From Kangiella geojedonensis (lineage in GTDB: Bacteria > Pseudomonadota > Gammaproteobacteria > Enterobacterales > Kangiellaceae): a DNA stretch of 64,000 nucleotides. Shown piece by piece: positions 7,635 through 17,151 of the stretch (the first letter of the stretch is position 1; each line of letters starts with the position of its first letter). A program made the translations under genes and the position numbers. Location: NCBI RefSeq assembly GCF_000981765.1, contig NZ_CP010975.1, positions 620,001 through 684,000 of the forward strand, written 5' to 3'. Below the pieces are notes generated by a model. The model saw only the letters and a program-made list of their open reading frames with translations, was not told where the DNA came from and made no database searches.

Positions 7635-9505
7635 GAAAATTTGTCCAGAATTTTATCCCGTCGAATCAGTAGTGATTGGATTTGCTTTTTATGTAAATAA
7701 TTGCCTAGGGCTTGCTCTAAACGTTCAACATTTAAGGCTTCCAGCTTACTTCGATATACCGGTGATAAATAATCAGGGCTAGGGCGCTCGTACTCAGGTA
7801 GCCCATTTTTAACTCGGAATGCTCGAGTGTGGTCAATTAACCATAAAAAACCGTTGTCAGTGCTATACAATCGATTTCCAGTGTTGCGATCGTCGTTATA
7901 AATTAACCAGTCAAAAACATGCATGATATCTTCAGCATCTTGAGTGTTACAGAAGCTGTAGAGCGACTCACCCTTTTCGATAAGCTGTGTGCGACTTACT
8001 GAGTCTTCAATCCAATATTGTAGAATCCCTGACTTGCCCTCATAGCGATACTCCATAGTAAAAGGAACCATATACAAACCAAGCATGCGGTCAAGCTCAT
8101 AAGCAGCGACATCATAAATATACCGATCTGCCACGTTACCTAAACGAAGGTGCCATTTCTTCTGTTGCATATTAGGGTCACTATCGAGGTATTTGAAGAT
8201 AGCGTTATGCGATCTGCCATTGTGCTCAAAAGTGAGCTTTATGGGGTTGCTATAAAAATCATCAAGCACCTTTGCTTTAATCACTTTCGCTTGGTTAAAA
8301 AAGTCAGATAGGTATTCATCGTTGAGGCCATTGGGATACAGGGGCTTACGAACGGGATCAGGGATAGGCGCGGTTGCGGATGAATCGTCTATATTAACCA
8401 CGCTGAGTGAGTCATCCTCAATCACTACGGCACTCGGGTGACCATTATAATGAGTACGAAGCATTCCTGTGTCGAGTAGGATCAACTTGCCATCAAATCT
8501 AGAGCGGACCAAACGGCTGTCATCAGGTGTATGCCCAACTAATAACTGTTTCGCTGAAAAGTGGTTTAACGCCTTATCAAGGGTTTCTTGCTCTGAGTAT
8601 AGGTGGCAATAAATATTGCCGCGGTACCAAACTGGCCCAAAGGTGGTAAGCATCAGTGATTCAGAGGTATCCAGAAATGCCTCTGCTTTTTGCAGTACGC
8701 TTCTTCGGTTGAGGCTTCTAGATTGTATATCTCCATTAAGCAGCGTCCTAGCGACCTGTTTTCGTTCGCCTTTATTGAAGTAATGCTTAAATAATCCGAG
8801 ATCGATTAATTCATGGTATAGCGTGGCGTATTGTTCTAAGTCATTCCGAAAACGCTGGTTAAGTTCTTCTTCGCTAAGGCCTAGGCTTAGAAGCTGCGGT
8901 GATATGCCTCCATGGACATAAATCCTGCCGTTAACGGTTCTTAGGACGTCTTTGCTTAATAACCAGCGACCATAGTAGCCATCGGGTGCAAAGGCTTCGA
9001 CAAGACCGAAGTAACCCGGAGGGTACATCTCTAAGAACGCTTCTTGACTCTCCTCGTTGTCCTCTCGCTGGCTGTATCGTAAAAAGTCTTGATAGATGTC
9101 TTCGCGATAAGCTTTTGATTCTTCGGGAATAAAGGCGGCAAATTCTTCATCAGCCACGTAACGCAGATCCGGCATCATATTCATGGCTTCATGATTTCCA
9201 AGTAACGCAATCACTTCATCACCGGCTTTGGCGGCTTCTTTTTCCAGTCGAATCCACAAATCTAAGACCTTTCGTGAGTCAGGGCCTCGGTCGAGATTGT
9301 CACCAATAATAACCAGGGAGTCGGTTTCTCCTGTCCAGCGATGATTGTTATCAATGACTTTGCTTCGCTGTAGAACTTGAAGTAAATCCTGATAAGCTCC
9401 GTGTACATCTGTGACCGCAACGGTACGTTCAGCAAGGCTAGAACTCGGCAGGACTAGAAGTGCAATTGTTAGCGACCATAAAGTAGCAACGTATCTTAGA
9501 TTCAT
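7631..9505 (-). CDS. Exported Shewanella-like protein phosphatase fused to a FAM20/HipA-like kinase domain
   Basis: A predicted 624-residue protein. I start at the internal ATG near 9505 because it gives a clean signal peptide (basic start, hydrophobic core, cut after SSSLA at residue 25); a longer form from 9544 exists. Residues about 28-385 are a PPP-type metallophosphoesterase: DVHG (33-36), GDNLDRG (68-74), GNHE (103-106), then VHGG and VGHTPDD metal ligands, as in Shewanella-like phosphatases. Residues about 405-624 resemble atypical kinases of the FAM20/HipA/PI4K kind: a lysine in AIFKYLD, a glutamate in AAYELDRMLG, a catalytic-loop-like NDDRNTGN (537-544) and a DFG-like IDHTRAF (Asp558). 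So one exported polypeptide may both add and remove phosphate. The phosphatase call is firm; kinase activity is inferred. Confidence 0.78.
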   Translation of the reverse strand: MNLRYVATLWSLTIALLVLPSSSLAERTVAVTDVHGAYQDLLQVLQRSKVIDNNHRWTGETDSLVIIGDNLDRGPDSRKVLDLWIRLEKEAAKAGDEVIALLGNHEAMNMMPDLRYVADEEFAAFIPEESKAYREDIYQDFLRYSQREDNEESQEAFLEMYPPGYFGLVEAFAPDGYYGRWLLSKDVLRTVNGRIYVHGGISPQLLSLGLSEEELNQRFRNDLEQYATLYHELIDLGLFKHYFNKGERKQVARTLLNGDIQSRSLNRRSVLQKAEAFLDTSESLMLTTFGPVWYRGNIYCHLYSEQETLDKALNHFSAKQLLVGHTPDDSRLVRSRFDGKLILLDTGMLRTHYNGHPSAVVIEDDSLSVVNIDDSSATAPIPDPVRKPLYPNGLNDEYLSDFFNQAKVIKAKVLDDFYSNPIKLTFEHNGRSHNAIFKYLDSDPNMQQKKWHLRLGNVADRYIYDVAAYELDRMLGLYMVPFTMEYRYEGKSGILQYWIEDSVSRTQLIEKGESLYSFCNTQDAEDIMHVFDWLIYNDDRNTGNRLYSTDNGFLWLIDHTRAFRVKNGLPEYERPSPDYLSPVYRSKLEALNVERLEQALGNYLHKKQIQSLLIRRDKILDKFS

Positions 9506-9732
9506 AAGAAAAATAGCAACGAAAACATACTCTGAGTATAGCATAAGCCTTCATAGTAAGCAGAAAACACCATAAAACATGGGTGAATTGCAGACTGTGT
9601 GATTTGCTTGAATTTTAAGCTGATACAGGCCTTGTGGGGCTTTTTTCTTTTGTTACTTTGAGATATTTGGTACTGTTAGGTTATGGGAAGCTGATTTTGT
9701 CAGTGTTTGAGATAGCAAATCGCCTCTTATTA

Positions 9733-9760
9733 CTTGAAAAATCAATAATCAGCCTCATTT
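9733..9760 (+). promoter_or_regulatory. Sigma-32 (heat-shock) type promoter upstream of clpX
   Basis: CTTGAAA (9733-9739), a 13-base spacer and CCTCATTT (9753-9760), close to the RpoH consensus CTTGAAA / CCCCATNT. It lies about 100 bases before the clpX start, in an otherwise gene-free stretch (9545-9856), and would give clpX and lon their own heat-shock control now that clpP is distant. Confidence 0.6.
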
Positions 9761-9856
9761 CTTGAGATAGAGAAAACCGGCTTTACGCGACTAAGTGTCG
9801 AAAAGCATAAACAAAGCCCCGTCTTATTAGATAAAGACGCCTGCTTGAGGTAAAAG

Positions 9857-11125
9857 ATGAGTAACGAAAACTCCGATGATAAAACACTCTACTGTTCATT
9901 TTGTGGAAAGAGCCAGCATGAAGTTAAAAAGCTGATCGCTGGACCGCGCGTATTTATATGTAATGAATGCGTGGATTTATGTAATGACATTATCATTGAA
10001 GAAATCCAAGAAATAGCCTCAAAAGAAGCAAAAGACAAATTACCTAAGCCAAAAGAAATTGCTGAGTTTTTGGAGCAATATGTTATTGGTCAAGAAGACG
10101 CCAAGAAGGTCTTATCGGTAGCGGTGTATAACCACTATAAACGATTAGAGCATGAGCCTCATTCTAGCGAGCACCAGGATGTTGAGCTTGGTAAAAGTAA
10201 TATTCTACTGATAGGCCCTACGGGTAGCGGTAAAACATTATTGGCTGAAACTTTAGCTCGTATGCTTGATGTGCCATTTACCATGGCTGATGCAACCACA
10301 CTAACCGAAGCGGGTTATGTTGGTGAAGATGTTGAAAACATTATTCAAAAGCTACTTCAAAAATGTGACTACGACGTCGAAAAAGCCGAGCGTGGTATTG
10401 TCTATATTGATGAAATCGACAAAATTTCACGTAAGTCTGATAACCCTTCAATTACTCGTGACGTATCGGGTGAAGGTGTTCAGCAAGCATTGTTGAAGTT
10501 GATTGAAGGTACGGTAGCGTCTGTTCCACCACAAGGTGGTCGTAAACATCCGCAACAAGAGTTCCTGCAAGTGAACACCGGTAGCATTCTATTTGTCTGC
10601 GGTGGTGCTTTCGCTGGACTTGAGAAAGTTATCCAAGAGCGTACAGAAAAAGGCGGTATCGGTTTTGGTGCTGACGTAAAAGAAGTGAATGACAGCGCTA
10701 AAGTTGGTGAGATGTTGGCTAAAGTTGAACCAGATGATTTGGTGAAGTTTGGCTTAATCCCTGAGTTTATTGGGCGTTTACCAATTTTGACGACCTTAAA
10801 AGAGTTGGATGAGAATGCGTTAGTGCGCATTTTAACCGAGCCTAAAAATGCGCTAACCAAGCAGTACAGCAAGTTGTTCTCACTTGAGAATGTAGAACTT
10901 GAGTTCCGTAAAGACGCATTAACTGCTATTGCTCATAAAGCGATGGCGCGACGCACGGGTGCTCGTGGTCTACGCTCCATACTTGAAGAAATATTATTAG
11001 ACACCATGTATGACTTACCTTCATTAGAAGGTGTTAGCAAAGTATGTATTGATGGTGCGGTGGTAAAAGGCGAAGCCGAGCCTTTATTGATTTACGACAA
11101 TCAATCGAAAGCTGCATCAGAGTAG
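9857..11125 (+). CDS. clpX: ATP-dependent Clp protease ATP-binding subunit ClpX
   Basis: AAA+ unfoldase of 422 residues that feeds substrates to ClpP. The N-terminal zinc-binding domain has four cysteines (13, 16, 35 and 38); Walker A is GPTGSGKT, Walker B is [10 protein letters not shown], and the pore loop GYVGEDV and the ClpP-docking loop region with IGFG follow. GAGG lies 7 bases before the ATG. It is followed 77 bases later by lon, with a hairpin between them. A good heat-shock promoter candidate lies upstream. clpX is normally next to clpP; here it is separated by two foreign-looking genes. Confidence 0.98.
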   Translation: MSNENSDDKTLYCSFCGKSQHEVKKLIAGPRVFICNECVDLCNDIIIEEIQEIASKEAKDKLPKPKEIAEFLEQYVIGQEDAKKVLSVAVYNHYKRLEHEPHSSEHQDVELGKSNILLIGPTGSGKTLLAETLARMLDVPFTMADATTLTEAGYVGEDVENIIQKLLQKCDYDVEKAERGIVYIDEIDKISRKSDNPSITRDVSGEGVQQALLKLIEGTVASVPPQGGRKHPQQEFLQVNTGSILFVCGGAFAGLEKVIQERTEKGGIGFGADVKEVNDSAKVGEMLAKVEPDDLVKFGLIPEFIGRLPILTTLKELDENALVRILTEPKNALTKQYSKLFSLENVELEFRKDALTAIAHKAMARRTGARGLRSILEEILLDTMYDLPSLEGVSKVCIDGAVVKGEAEPLLIYDNQSKAASE

Positions 11126-11140
11126 TAGATAAATATGAAT

Positions 11141-11163
11141 GGCTACGCTAAATATGCGTAGCC
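11141..11163 (+). promoter_or_regulatory. Perfect hairpin in the clpX-lon gap
   Basis: GGCTACGC and GCGTAGCC form an 8-bp stem around TAAATAT, with no T run after it. It may protect or process the clpX-lon transcript; it is not a standard terminator. Confidence 0.5.
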
Positions 11164-11202
11164 GTGTCCCACTGTTCGAAAAATCCCAGGAAAAGTGAAT
11201 TC

Positions 11203-13605
11203 ATGCCATTAGAAACGAAACAACTTCCATTGTTACCGCTGCGTGATGTGGTGGTGTTCCCTCACATGGTCATTCCATTGTTTGTAGGTCGTGATAAGTC
11301 TATCCAAGCTTTGGAAGAAGCAACCAATGGCGATAAACAAGTCATGCTAGTGGCGCAAAAAGAAGCCACAGAGGACATGCCTGACACTGATCAAGTTTAT
11401 GATTATGGTTGTGTGGCGACGATCCTACAAATGTTGAAGCTGCCAGACGGCAATGTGAAAGTTCTGGTCGAAGGTGTTCAACGAGCCAAAGTTATTAACT
11501 ATGTTCAGACTGATCCGATGTTCATTTCGGAGGTTAGTTTTGTCGACAATCAAACTGGCCAAGAAGACCAAGAAGATGCACTGGCTCGTGCTGCATTGAA
11601 TAGTTTTGATAAGTACGTCAAGTTAAACAAAAAAATCCCCAGCGAAATTTTAACGACTTTATCAGGCATCGAAAATCCAAGCCGTTTAGCAGATAGCATT
11701 GCTGCCCATATGTCTTTGAATATAGAAGACAAGCAGGAAATCCTACAGATGGAATCTGTGGTGGAGCGTCTTGAACACTTGATGAGCAAGATGGAAAGCG
11801 AGATGGATTTGCTTGAAGTTGAGAAACGCATCCGTGGCCGTGTTAAAAACCAGATGGAGAAGAACCAGCGCGAGTACTATCTGAATGAGCAAATTAAGGC
11901 GATTCAAAAAGAACTGGGAGATGGTGAAGAAACGGCTTCAGAGCATGAAGAACTAGCGAAAAAGATTGAAGAAGCAGGCATGAGCAAAGAGGCGAAGGAA
12001 AAAGCCGAAGCTGAGCTCAAAAAGTTGAAGATGATGTCGCCAATGTCAGCTGAAGCAACGGTTGTACGAGGCTACATTGACTGGTTATTGGGTGTGCCTT
12101 GGAAAAAGCGCAGCCGTGTTAAGCATGACCTAGTAAAAGCTGAGGAAGTGCTGGATGAAGATCATTACGGCTTAGAGAAAATTAAAGACCGTATTCTTGA
12201 GTATTTAGCAGTTCAGCAGCGCGTTAAAAAACTCAAAGGACCTGTACTATGTTTAGTGGGACCTCCTGGTGTCGGTAAAACCTCTCTGGGCCAGTCAATT
12301 GCTCGAGCTACGGGCCGTCAATATACGCGTATGGCTTTGGGTGGCGTGCGAGACGAAGCCGAAATTCGAGGTCACCGCCGTACTTATATTGGTGCTATGC
12401 CAGGTAAGTTGATGCAACGCATGAGTAAAGTGGGCGTTAAAAACCCTCTATTCTTGTTGGATGAAATCGACAAAATGTCTATGGACATGCGTGGCGATCC
12501 TTCTTCTGCTTTGTTAGAAGTATTAGATCCTGAGCAAAACCATACTTTCAGTGACCATTATCTCGAAGTGGATTATGACTTATCCGAGGTGATGTTTATT
12601 GCAACGTCGAACTCGATGAACATTCCAGCACCTTTATTAGACCGTATGGAAGTGATTCGAATTCCAGGTTACACCGAAGATGAAAAGGTTGAAATTGCCA
12701 AGCGTTATTTACTGCCAAAGCAGATTAAAAACGCTGGACTTAAGAAAGATGAACTTGATTTAACGGAAAGTGCTATTCGAAGCATGATCCGTTATTACAC
12801 TCGCGAGTCCGGAGTCCGTAACCTTGAACGTGAAATCTCAAAAGTGTGTCGTAAAACGGTTAAAGAGCAATTATTGGCGAAAAAAGCCAAGAAAACAGTA
12901 AAGGTTACTGAAAAAAATCTGGATAAATACTTAGGTGTGCAACGCCATGACTATGGCCGAGCCGGCGAGAAAAACAAAGTGGGGCAGGTCACTGGACTTG
13001 CTTGGACCTCAGTTGGCGGTGAATTGCTAACCATTGAGTCTGTTGTGGTCAATGGTAAGGGCAAGCCGGTGTTTACAGGCCAGCTTGGAGATGTGATGAA
13101 AGAGTCGATCCAAGCCGCCATGACGGTAGTGAGAAGCCGTTGCCTAGCATTGGGTATTGAGCCTGACTTTTATGAAAAGAAAGACTTGCACATTCATGTA
13201 CCGGAGGGGGCTACGCCAAAAGACGGCCCAAGCGCTGGCATCGGTATGTGCACAGCGTTAATTTCTAGCCTTACCGACATACCCGTGAGGAAAGATGTCG
13301 CTATGACGGGCGAAATTACGCTGCGTGGCGAGGTATTACCGATTGGTGGGCTAAAAGAGAAGCTATTAGCTGCCCATAGAGGTGGTATTAAAACGGTTAT
13401 TATCCCAAAAGAGAACGAGCGAAACCTTGAAGATATTCCTGAAAATATCAAACAAGATTTGAAAGTTATTGCGGTTAAATGGATTGATGAAGTGATTGAT
13501 ATTGCACTTGAAAGACTTCCTGAACCGATCAGTAAACCGGTTGAATCTAAGCCTGAGACTGCTTCTTCAAAGCAGGATGAACAGAACAAAATTCAACCAC
13601 ATTGA
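11203..13605 (+). CDS. lon: ATP-dependent protease Lon (La)
   Basis: An 800-residue cytoplasmic AAA+ serine protease that degrades damaged and regulatory proteins. In order: N-terminal substrate domain ([17 protein letters not shown]), a coiled middle region with [16 protein letters not shown], Walker [10 protein letters not shown], Walker [11 protein letters not shown], and the peptidase domain with the serine in [10 protein letters not shown] and the lysine in [11 protein letters not shown] start at the ATG at 11203, 8-10 bases after AGGA; a GTG at 11164 would add 13 residues running through the upstream hairpin tail and not found in the family. It follows clpX and precedes hupB as in E. 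coli. Confidence 0.98.
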   Translation: MPLETKQLPLLPLRDVVVFPHMVIPLFVGRDKSIQALEEATNGDKQVMLVAQKEATEDMPDTDQVYDYGCVATILQMLKLPDGNVKVLVEGVQRAKVINYVQTDPMFISEVSFVDNQTGQEDQEDALARAALNSFDKYVKLNKKIPSEILTTLSGIENPSRLADSIAAHMSLNIEDKQEILQMESVVERLEHLMSKMESEMDLLEVEKRIRGRVKNQMEKNQREYYLNEQIKAIQKELGDGEETASEHEELAKKIEEAGMSKEAKEKAEAELKKLKMMSPMSAEATVVRGYIDWLLGVPWKKRSRVKHDLVKAEEVLDEDHYGLEKIKDRILEYLAVQQRVKKLKGPVLCLVGPPGVGKTSLGQSIARATGRQYTRMALGGVRDEAEIRGHRRTYIGAMPGKLMQRMSKVGVKNPLFLLDEIDKMSMDMRGDPSSALLEVLDPEQNHTFSDHYLEVDYDLSEVMFIATSNSMNIPAPLLDRMEVIRIPGYTEDEKVEIAKRYLLPKQIKNAGLKKDELDLTESAIRSMIRYYTRESGVRNLEREISKVCRKTVKEQLLAKKAKKTVKVTEKNLDKYLGVQRHDYGRAGEKNKVGQVTGLAWTSVGGELLTIESVVVNGKGKPVFTGQLGDVMKESIQAAMTVVRSRCLALGIEPDFYEKKDLHIHVPEGATPKDGPSAGIGMCTALISSLTDIPVRKDVAMTGEITLRGEVLPIGGLKEKLLAAHRGGIKTVIIPKENERNLEDIPENIKQDLKVIAVKWIDEVIDIALERLPEPISKPVESKPETASSKQDEQNKIQPH

Positions 13606-13656
13606 GCCGGAAATGCTGATTTCTAGAGACTTTTAGCGATATTGCTCTAAATTATC

Positions 13657-13686
13657 TTGACAGTTTTAACAGTCAGTTGATATAAC
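13657..13686 (+). promoter_or_regulatory. Sigma-70 promoter of hupB
   Basis: A perfect -35 TTGACA (13657-13662), an 18-base spacer and TATAAC (13681-13686). It lies 90 bases before the hupB start in the lon-hupB gap. Confidence 0.75.
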
Positions 13687-13774
13687 AGAGCACCTTGAGT
13701 TATGCATAAAAACTCTAAGAAACGCAGTATATTTTTTAATCACAGATTTTCTAAAAAATTAAAGGGGAAAGTGA

Positions 13775-14047
13775 GTGAATAAATCAGAATTAATTGATGC
13801 TATCGCAGCAGGCGCAGATATTTCTAAAGCAGCAGCAGGTCGTGCACTAGACTCAATGCTTGACGCAGTTACGGATTCTTTGCAAAAAGGTGAAGGTGTT
13901 TCTCTTGTAGGTTTCGGTACATTCTCTGTAAAAGAGCGTGCTGCCCGTCAAGGTCGTAACCCTAAAACTGGCGAAACTATCCAAATTAAAGCCGCTAAAG
14001 TTCCTGGTTTTAAAGCTGGTAAAGCGCTTAAAGACGCGGTAAACTAA
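13775..14047 (+). CDS. hupB: DNA-binding protein HU-beta
   Basis: A 90-residue nucleoid protein of the HU/IHF family, very close to E. coli HupB along its whole length: start [20 protein letters not shown], the signature [18 protein letters not shown], and end KALKDAVN. It bends and compacts DNA as a dimer. The start codon is GTG at 13775, behind AAGGGGAAA; no in-frame ATG is available. A strong promoter lies upstream, and the gene is followed by two tRNAs in the same direction that could share its transcript, ending at the terminator near 14277. Confidence 0.98.
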   Translation: MNKSELIDAIAAGADISKAAAGRALDSMLDAVTDSLQKGEGVSLVGFGTFSVKERAARQGRNPKTGETIQIKAAKVPGFKAGKALKDAVN

Positions 14048-14062
14048 GCGCCGATTTTTTGC

Positions 14063-14138
14063 GGGTGGTTAGCTCAGTTGGGAGAGCATCGCCCTTACAA
14101 GGCGAGGGTCACTGGTTCGAGCCCAGTACCACCCACCA
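14063..14138 (+). tRNA. tRNA-Val(TAC)
   Basis: A 76-base cloverleaf: acceptor arms GGGTGGT and ACCACCC, discriminator A, encoded CCA, anticodon loop CTTACAA giving TAC. It begins only 15 bases after the hupB stop. Confidence 0.97.
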
Positions 14139-14189
14139 GTCTTCCACCACAGGTCTTGTTGAACGCTTGTGGTGAGGACTTAAAAATTC

Positions 14190-14266
14190 GGAGCGGTAGT
14201 TCAGCTGGTTAGAATACCGGCCTGTCACGCCGGGGGTCGCGGGTTCGAGTCCCGTCCGCTCCGCCA
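14190..14266 (+). tRNA. tRNA-Asp(GTC)
   Basis: A 77-base cloverleaf: acceptor arms GGAGCGG and CCGCTCC, discriminator G, encoded CCA, and anticodon GTC in the loop CTGTCAC. It lies 51 bases after tRNA-Val. Confidence 0.97.
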
Positions 14267-14276
14267 TTATTTTAAG

Positions 14277-14299
14277 CGCGCCTTTACGGCGCGTTTTTT
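14277..14299 (+). terminator. Terminator after tRNA-Asp
   Basis: CGCGCC and GGCGCG pair around TTTAC, followed by six T. It ends the hupB-tRNA unit. Confidence 0.88.
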
Positions 14300-14374
14300 A
14301 TAACTAGGATATGAAAACTGGTTATAGAGTCAGTTTAAAGCCATAGTAAAGATAAACGAAAGGTAATTTCAGCC

Positions 14375-16288
14375 ATGATGTTGGAAAAAATTCAGCAGAG
14401 CATGCAAAGCCCAATAATGAAGGCGTTGATGTTCATCATTATTGTGTTTTTCATTGGAGCGGGTTATTTCGGTGCTAATATGTTTGGCGGTGACCCTGAA
14501 GAGATCGCAGAAGTTGAAGGGGTATCGATCAGCGGTCAAGCTGTTCAGCGTCGTATTGACAATATGCGTCAACGTGATGGTGTGGAGTTTGAAAAGCGTT
14601 ATCCAACAGAAGCCAGCCGTCAGCAGCTAAGACAATCCATTGCGCAACAGATGATTAATGAAGAAGTTGTTAATGCTGGTATCGCGAAAGCAGGGATGAC
14701 TGCTTCTGATCAGCAAGTGAAAGAGTGGATTCGTACTTTTCAACCTTTTCAATTAGGCGGCGAATATTCAGCCGGGCAAGCTAAAGAGTTTTTGAGGAAT
14801 AATGGCTGGTCAGAAAGTTTTTTGAATGAGTATGCTCGAGAGCGTATCGCAGCAGCACAACTTCAGAATGCCTTGAACTCAACTGGTTTTGCGCTAGATA
14901 ACGAAATTGAAACTCTGTACCGCTTGCAAGAGCAAACTCGTGATGTTCGAGTATTGCGAGTTCCAGTATCAAAATTTGCAGATGATGTCAGTATTGACGA
15001 TGGCGAAGTAGAGAGTTATTACAATAAAAACAAAAGTCGCTTTATGCAGCCCGAACAAATTAACCTAAAATATGTTCGCCTGTCATCTGATGCTCTACTT
15101 GAAGCTAAAAAAGCACAGATAACTGAAGAAGAAATTAATGCTTATTATGAGTTACAAAAGTCTGCCTATAGCGAACCGGCAGAAATTCAAGTAGCTCATA
15201 TCCTAATTGATAATTCTATTGATGATGCCGAGCAAAAAGCGGAAGAGCTTTTGCAGAAGATTAATGATGGCGCGGACTTTGCAGCGTTAGCAAAAGAACA
15301 TTCTAGCGACACTTTTAGTGGCGAGAACGGTGGTCAACTAGACTGGGCAGATGCTGTTGAGCAAAGTGATACTTCAGCAGGAACTGGCTGGGCTCCAGAG
15401 TTTGAAAAGGCAGCGCTAGCATTAGAGAACGAAGGCGACGTTACTGATGTTGTTGAAACGCAGTATGGATTCCATATCATTAAATTGTTGGAGCGACGTG
15501 AAGGCGAGACAACGCCTTTAGCTGATATGCGTGATGATATTGTTGAGACTTTAGCCAAAGAAGCCGCTGATGAGGAGTTCTACTCGAAAGAGTCTAAACT
15601 TAACGATGTTTTGTTTGAGTTTGGTGATGATATCGAAAAGTTTGCTGAGCAGGCTGGTCTAGAGGTTAAAGAAACCGGCTTATTCAACCGTAGCAATGCG
15701 ACGGGTATAGCCGCAGAGCCAGCATTGCTTGAAAAAGCATTCTCAGCACAGGTTATCGACTCTGAAGAAGTAAGCGATAAAATTGTACTTAGCAGCAAAG
15801 ATATTGTGTATGTCACTGCTACTGACTATCAAGCTGAAACGGTTAAACCATTGGAAGAGGTAAAACCTCAGATCGTGGCAACGTTAACTCAAGAAAAGTC
15901 AGCCAAAGATGCTGAGGACTTTGCCAATAAAGTCTTGGATGCATTAAAAAATGGTGAAGCAGTTGACTCTTTGATTGCGGAACAAGAACTTGAATGGCAA
16001 GAAAACTCAGCACTAAAACGTCGTGACTCGGGTATGGACTTTGCACTTGTGTCTGCGGTTTATCAAATGTCTGCTCCAAGTGATGGTCAATCTGCTAGAA
16101 GCGTGGAATCATTATTTAATGGTGATTACGCGGTTATTGAGCTGAAGAGTGTTAATTACCCTGACGTTGCTGAGATGGATGAAGCTACTCGTGCTCAGTT
16201 GAAACAAACCGCTAAAAGCTTGAGTGTTCAGGCGGATACAGCTGGTGTTATCGAACATTTTAAAAGTACGGTGGAAGTGAAGCAGTAA
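14375..16288 (+). CDS. ppiD: Periplasmic folding factor PpiD (SurA-like, parvulin domain)
   Basis: A 637-residue inner-membrane protein with one N-terminal helix (about 15-37) and a large periplasmic part that assists exported and outer membrane proteins leaving the Sec channel. The order is SurA-N-like chaperone region (EVEGVSISGQAVQRRID, QQMINEEVVNAGI), then a parvulin-type domain (about 265-370: IQVAHILI, DFAALAKEHSSD, GQLDWAD, TQYGFHIIKLLERR), then a C-terminal region. It follows hupB and two tRNAs; hupB-ppiD is the E. coli order. E. coli PpiD's parvulin domain lacks activity, so isomerase activity is not assumed here. Confidence 0.95.
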   Translation: MMLEKIQQSMQSPIMKALMFIIIVFFIGAGYFGANMFGGDPEEIAEVEGVSISGQAVQRRIDNMRQRDGVEFEKRYPTEASRQQLRQSIAQQMINEEVVNAGIAKAGMTASDQQVKEWIRTFQPFQLGGEYSAGQAKEFLRNNGWSESFLNEYARERIAAAQLQNALNSTGFALDNEIETLYRLQEQTRDVRVLRVPVSKFADDVSIDDGEVESYYNKNKSRFMQPEQINLKYVRLSSDALLEAKKAQITEEEINAYYELQKSAYSEPAEIQVAHILIDNSIDDAEQKAEELLQKINDGADFAALAKEHSSDTFSGENGGQLDWADAVEQSDTSAGTGWAPEFEKAALALENEGDVTDVVETQYGFHIIKLLERREGETTPLADMRDDIVETLAKEAADEEFYSKESKLNDVLFEFGDDIEKFAEQAGLEVKETGLFNRSNATGIAAEPALLEKAFSAQVIDSEEVSDKIVLSSKDIVYVTATDYQAETVKPLEEVKPQIVATLTQEKSAKDAEDFANKVLDALKNGEAVDSLIAEQELEWQENSALKRRDSGMDFALVSAVYQMSAPSDGQSARSVESLFNGDYAVIELKSVNYPDVAEMDEATRAQLKQTAKSLSVQADTAGVIEHFKSTVEVKQ

Positions 16289-16310
16289 CTGATTTACATT
16301 CACCAAGTAT

Positions 16311-16340
16311 AAAAAAGCCACTCAGAGAGTGGCTTTTTTA
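16311..16340. terminator. Bidirectional terminator between ppiD and sapF
   Basis: AGCCACTC and GAGTGGCT form an 8-bp stem around AGA, flanked by A6 on the left and T6 on the right, so it can work for both converging genes. Confidence 0.9.
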
Positions 16341-16362
16341 TTGGCTCATTTAAAAGTTCGAA

Positions 16363-17151
16363 TTAGGTAATAGACTTTTGGTAGCCCGCTGATGCATTTA
16401 ATAATTCAAGCGTGTACTTTGATTTGGGCTGACTGAAGACATCAGCAACACGGCCATATTCCTCTTGTGTGCCATTATTTAACACCAGAACCTTGTTACT
16501 AAAATGCTGCACTAATCCTAAGTCATGAGAAATAAAGACATAGGCCAAGTCTAGCTGATCTTGTAGGTCTAATAGTAGGTTAATGATTTGAGCTTGAACT
16601 GAAACGTCTAAAGCTGACACCGGCTCATCTGCCACAATGACTTTAGGGCGTAATAATAAGGCTCTAGCGATAGCGATACGTTGACGCTGCCCCCCTGAAA
16701 AGGTGTGAGGATAACGCTCCGCATATTCAGGTCGTAAACCGACCATTTCTAAAACCTCAACAATGCGATCGCGGCGTTGGCTGGCTGTGTATTGCGTACC
16801 GTTGTGTAATGGCTCTTCAAGACTTTGTCGAATCGTCGCTCTAGGGTTCAGGGATGCCGAGGCATCTTGAAAAATCATCCGAATGTTTTTATACCATTCA
16901 AACTTACGGTTCTTTTTCAGGATATTATTGCCTTCAAACAGCAGTTCACCACTGTCTGGTTTATCGGCGCCGACTAGGATGCGGGCTAAGGTCGACTTAC
17001 CTGAGCCGGACTCTCCCACGACCGCTAAGGTTTGGCCTGCGTTAAGACTAAAATTAACGCCATGGAGAACTTCTAGTTGACCTTTTTTTAAAGGATTATT
17101 CGAGACTTTATAGCTTTTACGAATATCCTTAGCGCTGAATAAGTTGGGCAT
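16363..17151 (-). CDS. sapF: Peptide ABC transporter ATP-binding protein SapF
   Basis: A 262-residue cytoplasmic ATPase of the OppF/DppF kind, last gene of the sapABCDF operon, which takes up peptides and is tied to resistance to antimicrobial peptides in enteric bacteria. Walker A GESGSGKST (about 47-55), signature TFSGGQRQRIAIARAL and Walker B VIVADEPVSALD are present. The ATG shares one base with the sapD stop (TAATG type), showing translational coupling. Length matches E. coli SapF (about 268). Assignment as Sap rather than Opp/Dpp rests on gene order and on the permease sequences. Confidence 0.88.
   Translation of the reverse strand: MPNLFSAKDIRKSYKVSNNPLKKGQLEVLHGVNFSLNAGQTLAVVGESGSGKSTLARILVGADKPDSGELLFEGNNILKKNRKFEWYKNIRMIFQDASASLNPRATIRQSLEEPLHNGTQYTASQRRDRIVEVLEMVGLRPEYAERYPHTFSGGQRQRIAIARALLLRPKVIVADEPVSALDVSVQAQIINLLLDLQDQLDLAYVFISHDLGLVQHFSNKVLVLNNGTQEEYGRVADVFSQPKSKYTLELLNASAGYQKSIT

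Noticed and set aside
9601-9660. Terminator after GGCC near 9630 (GCC...GGC with T6)
   Set aside because: The stem is only three to four base pairs and no gene ends there on the + strand.
11164-11202. GTG start adding 13 residues to Lon
   Set aside because: The added part is not found in the family and the ATG at 11203 has the proper ribosome site.
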